The notes beneath the pieces were generated by a model, which saw only the letters and a list, made by a program, of their open reading frames with translations, ran no database searches and was not told the origin of the DNA. Positions 1 through 6,136 of a stretch of 8,745 nt of DNA are shown in pieces (positions within the stretch are counted from its first letter, which is position 1; every line of letters begins with the position of its first letter). Position numbers and translations under genes: made by a program. Origin of the DNA: JBBRFH01 sp038224615 (lineage in GTDB: Bacteria; Planctomycetota; Phycisphaerae; Tepidisphaerales; Tepidisphaeraceae); the NCBI GenBank assembly GCA_038224615.1, contig JBBRFH010000146.1:1-8745 (forward strand), written 5' to 3'.

Positions 1-62
1 GGAGTCTGGTTTCTGCCGCCAACGCGCAAGCGACGGTCGCGATCGCCACGGCTAATTCGCAG

Positions 63-80
63 GGTGCGATTCATCGCACC
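63..80 (-). terminator. Hairpin just downstream of the Nif3-like gene, possible terminator
   Basis: A perfect 7-bp stem (GGTGCGA / TCGCACC) with a TTCA loop lies 9 bp beyond the stop codon of the Nif3-like gene. There is no run of T after it on the minus strand, so it is not a standard intrinsic terminator. It may mark the transcript end or protect the 3' end. The first 60 bases of the window show nothing I recognise. Confidence 0.3.
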
Positions 81-89
81 ATGCTGCGT

Positions 90-893
90 TCACGCGTGCT
101 GAAACGGATCGCCGGCGGGGACGAACGTCACCGTAACGCCCGAAACCATCGGCCGAAGCCAGTCGGCAAAATACTTCATGCCGGCTTCTTCTGAGTTGGC
201 GTGGCCGAGCACGATCAAACCCTGCTTCTTTCCCTCGGGGGCGGCGGCGGATTGGTCGCGAACGTACTCGTTAGTTTCCCACTCGCGCGTTTCGCCGATC
301 AGGACGACGTCGACGCCGGGCGTACGCAACAGTTGTCGATGCGTCGCCCAGCCGGGACAACCGGCGCTGAACGCGACGCAGCGAACCGGCATTTTGCCAT
401 CACCAACAAATCGCACTGCGGCGATGCCGAGCTTCTGCTTTGCGTCGAGCGCCAGCTCGTGCAGCGTCGTCGGCGACGCCAGCTTAAACACGCGCGGATC
501 GTCCGCAGTCTCCAGACCGCTCCATCCAAGCGCCGCGGCCATGCCGGTGAGGATGCCGTCGGGCTGCCGGCGATGCCAGGCGTCGTGGCAGCGCCAGATG
601 CTGAGCTTGTGTACGTCGATGAAGGCGCGCTTCTCCTCAAGCACTGGATCGTTCTGCAGTTCCGATGAGAACTCGCCGCCATAGAACGTAGGCTCGTGCG
701 TGACGATGAGGTTCGCGCCGAGACGCACCGCCTCTTCGCACACCGCCCGCGTCGCCTGGAACGTAACGACCACGCCCGTGGCGATCGCCAGCATATCCCC
801 CGTATGCAGCACGTCGGCGGTCCGGTGCGGATCGACTTCGGGCAGCGCCTTCTGAATGACTTCAACGATTTGGCCGACAGTGTATTGCGTCAT
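90..893 (-). CDS. Nif3-like dinuclear metal center protein
   Basis: This 267-residue protein matches the Nif3/YbgI (DUF34) family, a ring-forming protein with a two-metal site. Its reaction is not settled in general, although family members are often listed as GTP cyclohydrolase 1 type 2 homologues. Visible family signs are THEP (His66), CHD (His103, Asp104) and, near the C-terminus, LGHANSEEAG (His231, Glu235), which fit the metal ligands. Length is normal for the short form without the inserted middle domain. I chose the ATG at 893 because family homology starts at MTQYTV. The open frame extends upstream to 1121 but that part reads through a palindromic repeat and is not protein-like. No clear ribosome binding site is seen. 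It stands alone, with a 652-bp gap of repeats and a broken gene upstream. Likely cytoplasmic. Confidence 0.88.
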   Translation of the reverse strand: MTQYTVGQIVEVIQKALPEVDPHRTADVLHTGDMLAIATGVVVTFQATRAVCEEAVRLGANLIVTHEPTFYGGEFSSELQNDPVLEEKRAFIDVHKLSIWRCHDAWHRRQPDGILTGMAAALGWSGLETADDPRVFKLASPTTLHELALDAKQKLGIAAVRFVGDGKMPVRCVAFSAGCPGWATHRQLLRTPGVDVVLIGETREWETNEYVRDQSAAAPEGKKQGLIVLGHANSEEAGMKYFADWLRPMVSGVTVTFVPAGDPFQHA

Positions 894-903
894 GTTTTCG
901 TGG

Positions 904-960
904 CACGGGTTTTCAACCCGGATTTGCTTTCTAAATTGAAGACACGGGTTGAAACCCCGT
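904..960. repeat. Pair of inverted short palindromic repeats
   Basis: Two near-palindromes lie head to head: one at 906-920 (CGGGTT, loop TTC, AACCCG) and one at 944-960, a near copy in opposite orientation (15 of 16 bases agree between the first copy and the reverse complement of the second). About 23 AT-richer bases separate them. The pair ends about 10 bp before the Nif3 start and its other edge coincides with the end of readable GH130 homology. Short palindromes of this kind are scattered between genes in many planctomycetes and behave like REP elements; that statement is from memory. It could affect the 5' end of the Nif3 transcript. Confidence 0.65.
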
Positions 961-1126
961 CGCGACTCCGCCCGGCACACACCTATGGCATACGAGTATT
1001 GTACTCGGTGCCGAAGACGCCGGCGTACTCGTCCTCGAACGGGAGCGCCGCGCTGTTGAAAATCGCGAACGCCTTGGGGATCGGGTGCCGGTCGATGACC
1101 GGATTGCCGCTGAACCGCCACACCAT
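953..1126 (-). pseudogene. N-terminal remnant of a GH130 mannoside phosphorylase/glycosidase
   Basis: From an ATG at 1126 the frame reads MVWRFSGNPVI, then IFNSAALPFEDEYAGVF, then EYNTRMP before a TAG at 983-985. This is the characteristic opening of family GH130 (typically WRYSxNPxI, IFNSAVVPFxGxFAGVFR, then LHVGFSKDG). Beyond the TAG the same frame continues VCAGRSRDGV, matching the next family block, and then enters the palindromic repeat at about 960. So about 57 codons of a normally 300+ residue enzyme remain, with one in-frame stop. GH130 enzymes cleave or phosphorolyse beta-mannosides. The frame is also open upstream to 1408, with a hydrophobic stretch, but I see no family match there and treat it as chance. 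Read as a dead fragment. Confidence 0.72.
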
Positions 1127-1415
1127 CTCACGCGAGCCGGCGAGACGGTCTTCCCGAAAAATGCTCGCAATAGCGTCGACGATAAAAGTAACGGCGCGGC
1201 GTGCCGATCTCGGATCATCCATGAGGTTCGTAGGCACGCCCGTAGCATAGCGATCGCACGCCCAGACAACAGCCAGACAGAATGCCGCAAGCGACGACAA
1301 GCGAACGACCCGCGACTCGACAGTGCCTCTGCATGAAGCCGCGTGCCTTGGCCGGCGCGCGAGTTCGTCGTCCAACGCCTCACTGACCGAACACCCTGCC
1401 CCGCACACTGGGCAA
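1127..1415. other. Gene-free stretch between the GH130 remnant and an inverted-repeat element
   Basis: No convincing gene is seen here. On the minus strand the frame of the GH130 remnant stays open to 1408 and contains a hydrophobic run (SLAAFCLAVVWAC), but no start with a ribosome binding site and no family match. It may hold the old upstream region of the GH130 gene. Confidence 0.4.
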
Positions 1416-1521
1416 TGTCATCCTGAGCGAAGCGAAGGATCTTCTGGCACTGGCAAGGCCCGTGCGAGAACCAACGGGCCTCAACGCGGCGAGGAGATCC
1501 TTCGCGGCGCTCAGGATAACA
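1416..1521. repeat. Inverted-repeat element, copy 1 (MITE/REP-like)
   Basis: Two 27-bp arms (1416-1442 and 1495-1521) are inverted copies with 24 of 27 positions complementary. They begin TGTCATCCTGAGCG and flank a 52-bp centre. A second copy lies at 5871-5959. Both share CTGGCAC after the left arm and a block from GGGCCT through GGCGAG to AGATCCTTCG before and into the right arm. The element encodes no protein. It sits 24 bp beyond the stop of the DUF2293 gene and its transcript would fold into a long hairpin, so it may also end that transcript. A non-autonomous mobile or REP-type element is the likely nature. Confidence 0.75.
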
Positions 1522-1545
1522 ACGGTGCGGAGCAGTACGACGTGT

Positions 1546-2253
1546 TCAGCTCTGACTCAGCGCCGCCCGCTCGTCGATGCGGACCAGCGCCTTGCGCAGC
1601 GGACAGCGGGTGGCGTCCACCTCGCGATCGTATCGATAGAAATCGAGCAGCGACTTTGACCGCGCCGCCAGCATCCGGCGGACCTCGCGGCGCTTACCGG
1701 CGACGCGCGGGATGATCATCATATCGTACGCCGTCGTCTGGTGGCGCATCCACGCGATGACGGCGGCCTCGGCACGCTCGGCGACGGGGATCCGCTCCGT
1801 GCGCGCCACCGTGCCGCTGCCCACCGGCGTCGCGTGATCGGCGACGAGCTGTGCGAGCTGATCCTGCAACTGCTGATGACGCGGATGGAACGCGAGAAAC
1901 TGTGCGACCGCGTCCCGAAACTCGCCGACGTACGTGGTCTGTTCGCGATCGCGCCGGACGGCGGCGGCATGCTGCTTCTGCGCGTAGCGCGGATCGGCGC
2001 GCTCGATTTCGAGCTGGGCGAGGATCGGATCGATGACTTTTGCGCTCGTCCAGACCCCGCGCGAAAAGAGCTTGCGGCCGCGCTTTTCCTGCACGGTCCA
2101 CGTCGGGCCGGCGGCTTTGATGCGGCGGGTGAGCGCGGGGTCGCCGGGCGGCACGAGCACCCAGTCGGCCGGCACCGTCAGGACGCGGCCGTCGCTGGTC
2201 CGCACCGCGCGCGGGCCGGGACCGGGGGAGACAACACGGGTTTGGTCAGGCAT
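1546..2253 (-). CDS. DUF2293 domain-containing protein
   Basis: This 235-residue, basic, soluble protein ends in the block that defines DUF2293: WMRHQTTAYDMMIIPRVAGK at about 168-187, followed by the Arg-rich KRREVRRMLAARSKSLLDFYR. The function of the family is unknown; the high Arg/Lys content would suit nucleic acid binding, which is inference. The N-terminal third contains a short beta-rich segment (RVLTVPADWVLVPPGDPALTRRI). A central region (about 80-135) is predicted helical by eye. There is no signal peptide or membrane segment. I chose ATG at 2253; a GTG one codon upstream (2256) is an alternative, and neither has a strong ribosome binding site. It follows queC by 67 bp in the same direction and may be co-transcribed with it. 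Confidence 0.82.
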   Translation of the reverse strand: MPDQTRVVSPGPGPRAVRTSDGRVLTVPADWVLVPPGDPALTRRIKAAGPTWTVQEKRGRKLFSRGVWTSAKVIDPILAQLEIERADPRYAQKQHAAAVRRDREQTTYVGEFRDAVAQFLAFHPRHQQLQDQLAQLVADHATPVGSGTVARTERIPVAERAEAAVIAWMRHQTTAYDMMIIPRVAGKRREVRRMLAARSKSLLDFYRYDREVDATRCPLRKALVRIDERAALSQS

Positions 2254-2320
2254 CACTTAAGGTTCTACCGCCGCGACGCCGCACTCCGCAATCGCGCCGC
2301 AACGTCCGGTAGTGCCGCCG

Positions 2321-3055
2321 TCACCCGCGTCCGGGAATCGCGCGATCCCCGCGATACGGCACGGGGTCGGCAACGCCCAGTTCGCGGAATGCTTCCAGAC
2401 GAACCAGGCATGCGTCGCAATGCCCGCAGGCGCGGCCGTCATCGGACGGGTCGTAACAGGTGCTGGTCAGTCCAAAGTCGACGCCCAAATCAAGCCCGCG
2501 GCGGATGATCTGGGCCTTGCTCATCGCAATCAGCGGTGCGTGGATGCGTAGCGCGTGGGTCCCTTCAGTGCCGAATCGCGTCGCGAGGTTGGCCATCGTC
2601 TCGTAGGCGCGGATGTACTCCGGCCGGCAATCGGGATAGCCGGCATGATCGGCGGCGTTGACGCCGATGAAAATGTCCCCCGCGCCGAGCACCTCCGCCC
2701 ACGCCAGCGCGTACGACAGGAAGATCGTGTTGCGCGCCGGCACGTAGGTGGGCGCGACGCTCGAGTTCATCTGCGCCGTGGTGCGATCGGTCGGCAGCGG
2801 CAGGTCGCCGGTCAGCGCCGATCCGCCGATCTGGCGCAGGTCCATCTCGATGGTGCGAGAGTCGACGGCGTGCCCCGCATCGGCGACGCGCCGCGCCGCG
2901 TGCAATTCGTACACATGGCGTTGTCCGTACCGGAACGACAGCGCGTGCGGCGCGAAGCCTTCGGCGTGCGCGATCGCCAGGCAGGTGGCCGAGTCGATCC
3001 CGCCGCTGAGCAGGACGACGGCCTTGGGGCGCGGTGATGGGGTGAGAGGGGACAT
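2321..3055 (-). CDS. queC: 7-cyano-7-deazaguanine (preQ0) synthase QueC, canonical type
   Basis: This 244-residue protein is a typical bacterial QueC, which converts 7-carboxy-7-deazaguanine, ammonia and ATP to preQ0, the precursor of the tRNA base queuosine. The ATP PP-loop SGGIDS is at 17-22. TYVPARN (103-109) and GYPDC (139-143) are family signatures. The zinc site is Cys200, Cys210, Cys213 and Cys216 (STCYDP...ACGHCDAC). The C-terminal GVADPVPY is usual for the family. The ATG at 3055 gives normal length; the frame is open further upstream but overlaps the next queC gene. No clear ribosome binding site precedes it, consistent with coupling to the upstream gene 34 bp away. No queD, queE, queF or tgt gene is in the window. 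Cytoplasmic. Confidence 0.93.
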   Translation of the reverse strand: MSPLTPSPRPKAVVLLSGGIDSATCLAIAHAEGFAPHALSFRYGQRHVYELHAARRVADAGHAVDSRTIEMDLRQIGGSALTGDLPLPTDRTTAQMNSSVAPTYVPARNTIFLSYALAWAEVLGAGDIFIGVNAADHAGYPDCRPEYIRAYETMANLATRFGTEGTHALRIHAPLIAMSKAQIIRRGLDLGVDFGLTSTCYDPSDDGRACGHCDACLVRLEAFRELGVADPVPYRGDRAIPGRG

Positions 3056-3089
3056 CTGGCGTGTGCTTATCGCAAGATCAGCCGCCGCG

Positions 3090-3791
3090 TCAACCCGCAA
3101 CCTGGTAGCGAGTCGGATCGGGCACACCGGCGAGATTGAAGGCCTCGCGTCGCTCGATGCACGTCCCGCATAGCCCGCAGTGGACATCGCCGCCTTCGTA
3201 GCACGACCATGTTTGCTCGAACGGCACACCGAGCTCCGCGCCGCGCTGCACGATCTGCGCCTTGGTCATCAACGCGAACGGCGCGAGCAACTGCACCTGA
3301 TGCCAATCCGCCAGCTTGATCGCCGCCGCCGTTGCCGCGATGAACTCGGGGGTGCAGTCGGGGTAGAGCGTGTGGTAGCCATGATGGGCCGCGAACGCGA
3401 CGGCGTCCGCCTTCAGGTCGATCGCCCATGCCGCCGCCACCGACAGCATGATCAGGTTGCGATTGGGGACGACTGTCACTTTCAAATTCTGCGTTGCATA
3501 CTCTCCGTGCGGCACCGCGACGTCCGGATTGACCAGCCCCGAACCCGCCAGCATCCATGCGATCCCCGATAGGTCCGCCGTCCGGTGCTCGACGCCCAGT
3601 CGTTGGCAAGTGGCGTGCGCATAAAGAAGCTCGCGCCGATGCCGCTGCCCATAGTCGACCGACAACGCCCGCAGCGCGTGCCCCCCGGCGATCATGTGCT
3701 GTAGCAACACCGTCGAGTCGAGCCCCCCGCTCAGGATCAGCACCACACTCGGCGGCCGTCCCGATGCACTGTTCTGCCCGCTCTGAACCAT
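3090..3791 (-). CDS. queC: Second, divergent QueC-family preQ0 synthase
   Basis: This 233-residue protein is also QueC-like: PP-loop SGGLDS (21-26), DYGQRHRREL, TVVPNRN (106-112), HHGYHTLYPDC (136-146), and zinc cysteines Cys197, Cys205, Cys208 and Cys211 (SCYEGGDVHCGLCGTC). All expected catalytic and zinc residues appear present, so it should be active. It differs widely from the neighbouring QueC in the loops (PNRN instead of PARN, ALMTKAQIVQRG, shorter spacing between the first two zinc cysteines), so this is not a recent tandem copy. The PNRN/AAHHGYHTLYPDC style reminds me of QueC proteins from phages and some other bacteria, from memory. I chose ATG at 3791, with a weak GAGGT 11 bases upstream; GTG at 3800 is possible. 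It is likely the first gene of a queC-queC-DUF2293 unit. Confidence 0.88.
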   Translation of the reverse strand: MVQSGQNSASGRPPSVVLILSGGLDSTVLLQHMIAGGHALRALSVDYGQRHRRELLYAHATCQRLGVEHRTADLSGIAWMLAGSGLVNPDVAVPHGEYATQNLKVTVVPNRNLIMLSVAAAWAIDLKADAVAFAAHHGYHTLYPDCTPEFIAATAAAIKLADWHQVQLLAPFALMTKAQIVQRGAELGVPFEQTWSCYEGGDVHCGLCGTCIERREAFNLAGVPDPTRYQVAG

Positions 3792-3977
3792 TTGTGTCAC
3801 CGACCTCGCACGATACAACCGCATCTCGCGCCAGGCCATGCCGGCTCGCCCGCACTGCCGGGTGTCCAATCCACGGCACGACCACAGCGCGGCAAGAAGG
3901 ATTTGGCAGGTCTTGCCATCGCCGGGCAACGTGGGATAGACTGCCGTCGCTCCGATTGTGCCCAGACCGTCAAATAT

Positions 3978-4041
3978 GGGCAATAACCCGGGCAATAACT
4001 CCGAAACGCCGGTCATAAGTATCGGCACATAGGGAGTTATT
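3978..4041. promoter_or_regulatory. Direct repeat and dyad between queC2 and tRNA-Gly
   Basis: The 10-mer GGGCAATAAC occurs twice with a 12-bp period (3978-3987 and 3990-3999). A 9-bp inverted repeat, AATAACTCC (3994-4002) and GGAGTTATT (4033-4041), encloses a 30-bp loop with a small inner GCCG/CGGC stem. It lies in the 251-bp gap between divergently oriented queC2 and tRNA-Gly, where promoters of both should be. I could not assign clear -35/-10 boxes. It does not match the compact preQ1 riboswitch pattern, and the distance to queC2 is long for one. Operator or chance repeat. Confidence 0.3.
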
Positions 4042-4042
4042 T

Positions 4043-4114
<72 letters not shown>

Positions 4115-4189
4115 CTGATTGGAAATCTCGCTGAACGCATGACTTGCGTACCTGTCGACAATCGGCAGTGCAGCCTCGGAATGCCGGAG

Positions 4190-4212
4190 AATGACGGAAT
4201 GGTTCCGTCATT
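4190..4212. repeat. Perfect 10-bp hairpin between tRNA-Gly and recombinase remnant
   Basis: AATGACGGAA (4190-4199) and TTCCGTCATT (4203-4212) are perfectly complementary around a TGG loop. No T-run follows on either strand, so it is a poor intrinsic terminator. Its place, 76 bp after the tRNA and 21 bp before the recombinase start, would suit a tRNA 3' processing/termination structure or a regulator site for the lost recombinase. Confidence 0.5.
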
Positions 4213-4232
4213 AGCCTCCGAAAAGGTGCTGC

Positions 4233-4391
4233 ATGCCACGCGTTTCCCCCGACTAAATCTCGAAATACCGCCTGCACCGGACGTCCGGCTGGACCATCGT
4301 TACGCTCAGCGGTCGCGACCATCTGCTGGGCCGTTTCAACTCGCCCGCAAGCAGCCAGGAATATTGTCAACGAGCGAGGAGAACTGACTGA
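4233..4391 (+). pseudogene. N-terminal remnant of a planctomycete-type tyrosine recombinase (integrase)
   Basis: From an ATG at 4233 the frame reads MPRVSPD, a TAA stop (4254-4256), then ISKYRLHRTSGW, TIVTLSGRDHLLGRF, NSPASSQEY and a TGA at 4389. This resembles the opening of the integrases common in planctomycetes (pattern KYRxHxxSGQAVVTLxGxDxYLGxxxSxxSxxEYxRL), as I recall it. The start has a good ribosome binding site, AAGGTG, 4 bases before the ATG. The core-binding and catalytic domains are absent, and I find no continuation in any frame before 4600. One early stop plus loss of the whole C-terminus make it non-functional. Its position just after a tRNA gene is the classical place for an integrative-element integrase. 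Confidence 0.62.
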
Positions 4392-4464
4392 CCCCGACGG
4401 CACGTTGGGTAGGTTCAGAGCGGGTCAGGGCATGCGATACCCGAATCGTCCGACAGTTCCACCG

Positions 4465-4593
4465 TCACTCCGCCGCCCGCAGCCGCGTCATCCGATCCAC
4501 CTCGGTGCGCGCCTGCGCCGAGCCGAAGTAGCCGTTGCGTGCATAGAAGCCGAAGTTAACGCCGCGCTGAATGGGAGGGAGTTTAGTATTCAT
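4465..4593 (-). pseudogene. 42-codon N-terminal stub resembling a TIM-barrel glycoside hydrolase
   Basis: A short frame from ATG 4593 to TGA 4465 contains RGVNFGFYARNGYFGSAQAR followed by TEVDRM. This resembles the first strand and helix of bacterial hydrolases of the GH113/GH5-like kind, where the next residues are usually of the type LGVDWVAL; here homology stops after EVDRM and the frame ends TRLRAAE. It is therefore either a truncated gene or an orphan start. The ATG overlaps the stop of the sigma factor gene by 11 bases, so translation could still be coupled. Family assignment rests on a 26-residue block recalled from memory and is tentative. On the other side lie 73 bp with no readable content, then the recombinase remnant. 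Confidence 0.42.
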
Positions 4594-5665
4594 GCCGGTA
4601 AGCGATTGTCGCGCCGGCAGTATGGTGTACAAACGTTGCCGTTTTGGCTAGTGCGGCGCGCCCCCCGATGCGGCACGGGGGCAGGAATTGGCTGGCGAAG
4701 CCGTGGGAATTGACGTCGATTTCGGCGATCAACTCGAACCCGCGCCAGCCGCCGGCGGCACGCATGGCGCTGGCGGCGGTGGGGACCGATTCGCGCTGCT
4801 CGGACGGCTGGCCCCAGCGCGGCAGTTGCCAGTAGCCGGCCGGACGCGTCAGCAGGTGCTGGATCAGCAGCGTGCTCAGCACCAGCGTCGCCAGGATCAA
4901 TACCCCGGCGACGGCGGCGTGGCGAAGGGTCTGCAGCGCCATTGCCTTGCCGACTTCGCTCGCCAGTTCGAAGGCATCGCCCGGAAGATCATCCGCCGCC
5001 AGCAACGACTGCCGCGCGACGGCCGCGACCAGCGCAGGCGGCGCCGCCGCCTGCGTTGAATTCACAGTCACCGCGCCCCCCAGCGCCGCCGCCGTCAGGA
5101 CCACGCCCCGGTGACGGAAGAACGCCCGCAGCTTCTCCAGCGCCCGCGCCACCCGCATCTGCGCCGCCGGCTCGCTGACACCCATGGTCCGCGCCACGTC
5201 GGCGAAACTTCGCAACTCCAAAAAGCGCAATACCACCGCTTCGCGATCCCGCGCCGCCAGACGGGCGATGCCGTCGTCCAGGTCGGGCGAAAGCTGTTTC
5301 CATAACGCGGCAGAGGCAGTCGTGGCGGGCTCGGATCGTCGTGCATCGGCGGCCATCTCGGCGGCCCTCCGTTCGTGCTTTCGGCGGCGGTTCTCTCGCT
5401 TGATCGCGTTCAACGCGGTGTAACGCGTCGCCTTGTGCAGCCACGCGGCCAGCACCACCCCCTCCGGCAGCCGCGCGGCCTTGCGCATCAGCAATATGAA
5501 GACCGCCTGCGTCACCTCATCAGCCAGCCCCGACCTCCCCACCTGCCGAACCGCCGCGCCATACACCATGTCGGCATGCCGCGCCACGAGTTCCCCAAAC
5601 GCCACCTCGTCGCCACCGGCGACGTAGTCGCGAAGCAGATCCTGATCAGTAACGCGGCCGGGCAT
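4583..5665 (-). CDS. ECF-type RNA polymerase sigma factor with membrane-anchored C-terminal extension
   Basis: This 360-residue protein has sigma region 2 at about 8-95 (LLRDYVAGGDEVAFGELVAR, ADEVTQAVFILLMRKA, AAWLHKATRYTALNAIKRE) and sigma region 4 at about 125-185 (ARDREAVVLRFLELRSFADV, GVSEPAAQMRVARALEKLR). It should direct RNA polymerase to a small set of promoters. After region 4 comes a moderately hydrophobic Ala-rich segment (188-216), then a clear membrane helix at about 249-271 (AAVAGVLILATLVLSTLLIQHLL) and an 85-residue tail I do not recognise. Such fused extensions are known in planctomycete ECF factors and may replace a separate anti-sigma factor. The tail end (AKTATFVHHTAGATIAYRHEY) overlaps a gene remnant and may be altered. 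The start ATG 5665 has AGGTGG 4 bases upstream. Confidence 0.88.
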   Translation of the reverse strand: MPGRVTDQDLLRDYVAGGDEVAFGELVARHADMVYGAAVRQVGRSGLADEVTQAVFILLMRKAARLPEGVVLAAWLHKATRYTALNAIKRENRRRKHERRAAEMAADARRSEPATTASAALWKQLSPDLDDGIARLAARDREAVVLRFLELRSFADVARTMGVSEPAAQMRVARALEKLRAFFRHRGVVLTAAALGGAVTVNSTQAAAPPALVAAVARQSLLAADDLPGDAFELASEVGKAMALQTLRHAAVAGVLILATLVLSTLLIQHLLTRPAGYWQLPRWGQPSEQRESVPTAASAMRAAGGWRGFELIAEIDVNSHGFASQFLPPCRIGGRAALAKTATFVHHTAGATIAYRHEY

Positions 5666-5870
5666 TCACCCACCTATGTACGCCCGCCCGCCCGACCCAA
5701 CAAATTTATCCGCCCCGACCAACGCCCCGTCCCCACTCCGATAAAAACCCCGGCCGCGCCCCGCGAACGCGTCCGCGATGTTGGCAGCGCAGTTTCGGCC
5801 AGAAAAAGACATGGCCGCGCCGCAAGAAAACAGGACTTCTCCCGCCCCCGACAAGTCGCCTGCGCCCGTT
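5666..5870. other. Upstream region of the sigma factor gene
   Basis: No gene is seen here. It holds the AGGTGG ribosome binding site (5670-5675, minus strand), a GGGC-type short tandem run near 5682-5697, and an AT-rich patch near 5701-5712 that could be part of a promoter, but I cannot assign boxes with confidence. Confidence 0.4.
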
Positions 5871-5959
5871 TGTCATCCTGAGGCACTCCGAAGGATCTAC
5901 TGGCACCGTCATGGGCCTTTACGTGGCGAGCAGATCCTTCGGAGTACCTCAGGATGACA
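5871..5959. repeat. Inverted-repeat element, copy 2 (MITE/REP-like)
   Basis: Two 28-bp arms (5871-5898 and 5932-5959) are complementary at 27 of 28 positions around a 33-bp centre. The outer TGTCATCCTGAG and inner GAAGGATCT parts match copy 1 at 1416-1521, while the middle of the arm differs (GCACTC here, CGAAG there) in both arms together, so pairing is kept. It lies in the 471-bp gap between the sigma factor start and the mannosidase stop. It encodes no protein; translations through such elements give the familiar false peptide with SFGVPQDD. Confidence 0.78.
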
Positions 5960-6136
5960 ACGCGCAGAACCGGTCGATAAACCGCAGGCACGCGTGCCGT
6001 GCGCTGCCGTTGGCCGGGGACGAACGCGGCCGGGTGTGGCTGTTTCGTTGGCGCACCGGCTGGGCCGATGTTCGCCCGCCGTGCTTCAGAATGAAGTCCA
6101 TGACGCCGCCGGGGGGTCGAAGCCACGACGGCAGGT
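5960..6136. other. Short gene-free stretch after the mannosidase gene
   Basis: No gene or clear terminator is seen in these 177 bp. A 12-bp palindrome GGCACGCGTGCC occurs at 5987-5998. Open frames here carry no family match. Confidence 0.4.

Noticed and set aside
1..62. Possible end of a plus-strand gene (SAANAQATVAIATANSQGAIH)
   Set aside because: The fragment is too short, it runs on into the antisense of the Nif3 gene without a plausible stop, and no family is recognised.
983..1408. 141-codon frame read as an intact small membrane protein
   Set aside because: Its last 47 codons are the GH130 N-terminus and homology continues beyond the stop, so a broken gene explains it better; the upstream part has no credible start.
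1416..1521. CRISPR-like repeat
   Set aside because: Only two inverted arms are present, with no regularly spaced direct repeats or spacers; it is an inverted-repeat element.
1741..2508. 255-codon plus-strand frame across DUF2293 and the end of queC
   Set aside because: It crosses two well-supported minus-strand genes and has a low-complexity Arg/Gly-rich translation without a family match.
3792..4042. preQ1 riboswitch upstream of the queC pair
   Set aside because: I found no compact pseudoknot pattern with the expected A-rich tail; the only structure is the direct repeat and dyad near the tRNA.
5987..5998. 12-bp palindrome GGCACGCGTGCC as a regulator site
   Set aside because: It is a single occurrence in GC-rich DNA after a gene end, with no second copy seen in the window and no promoter context.
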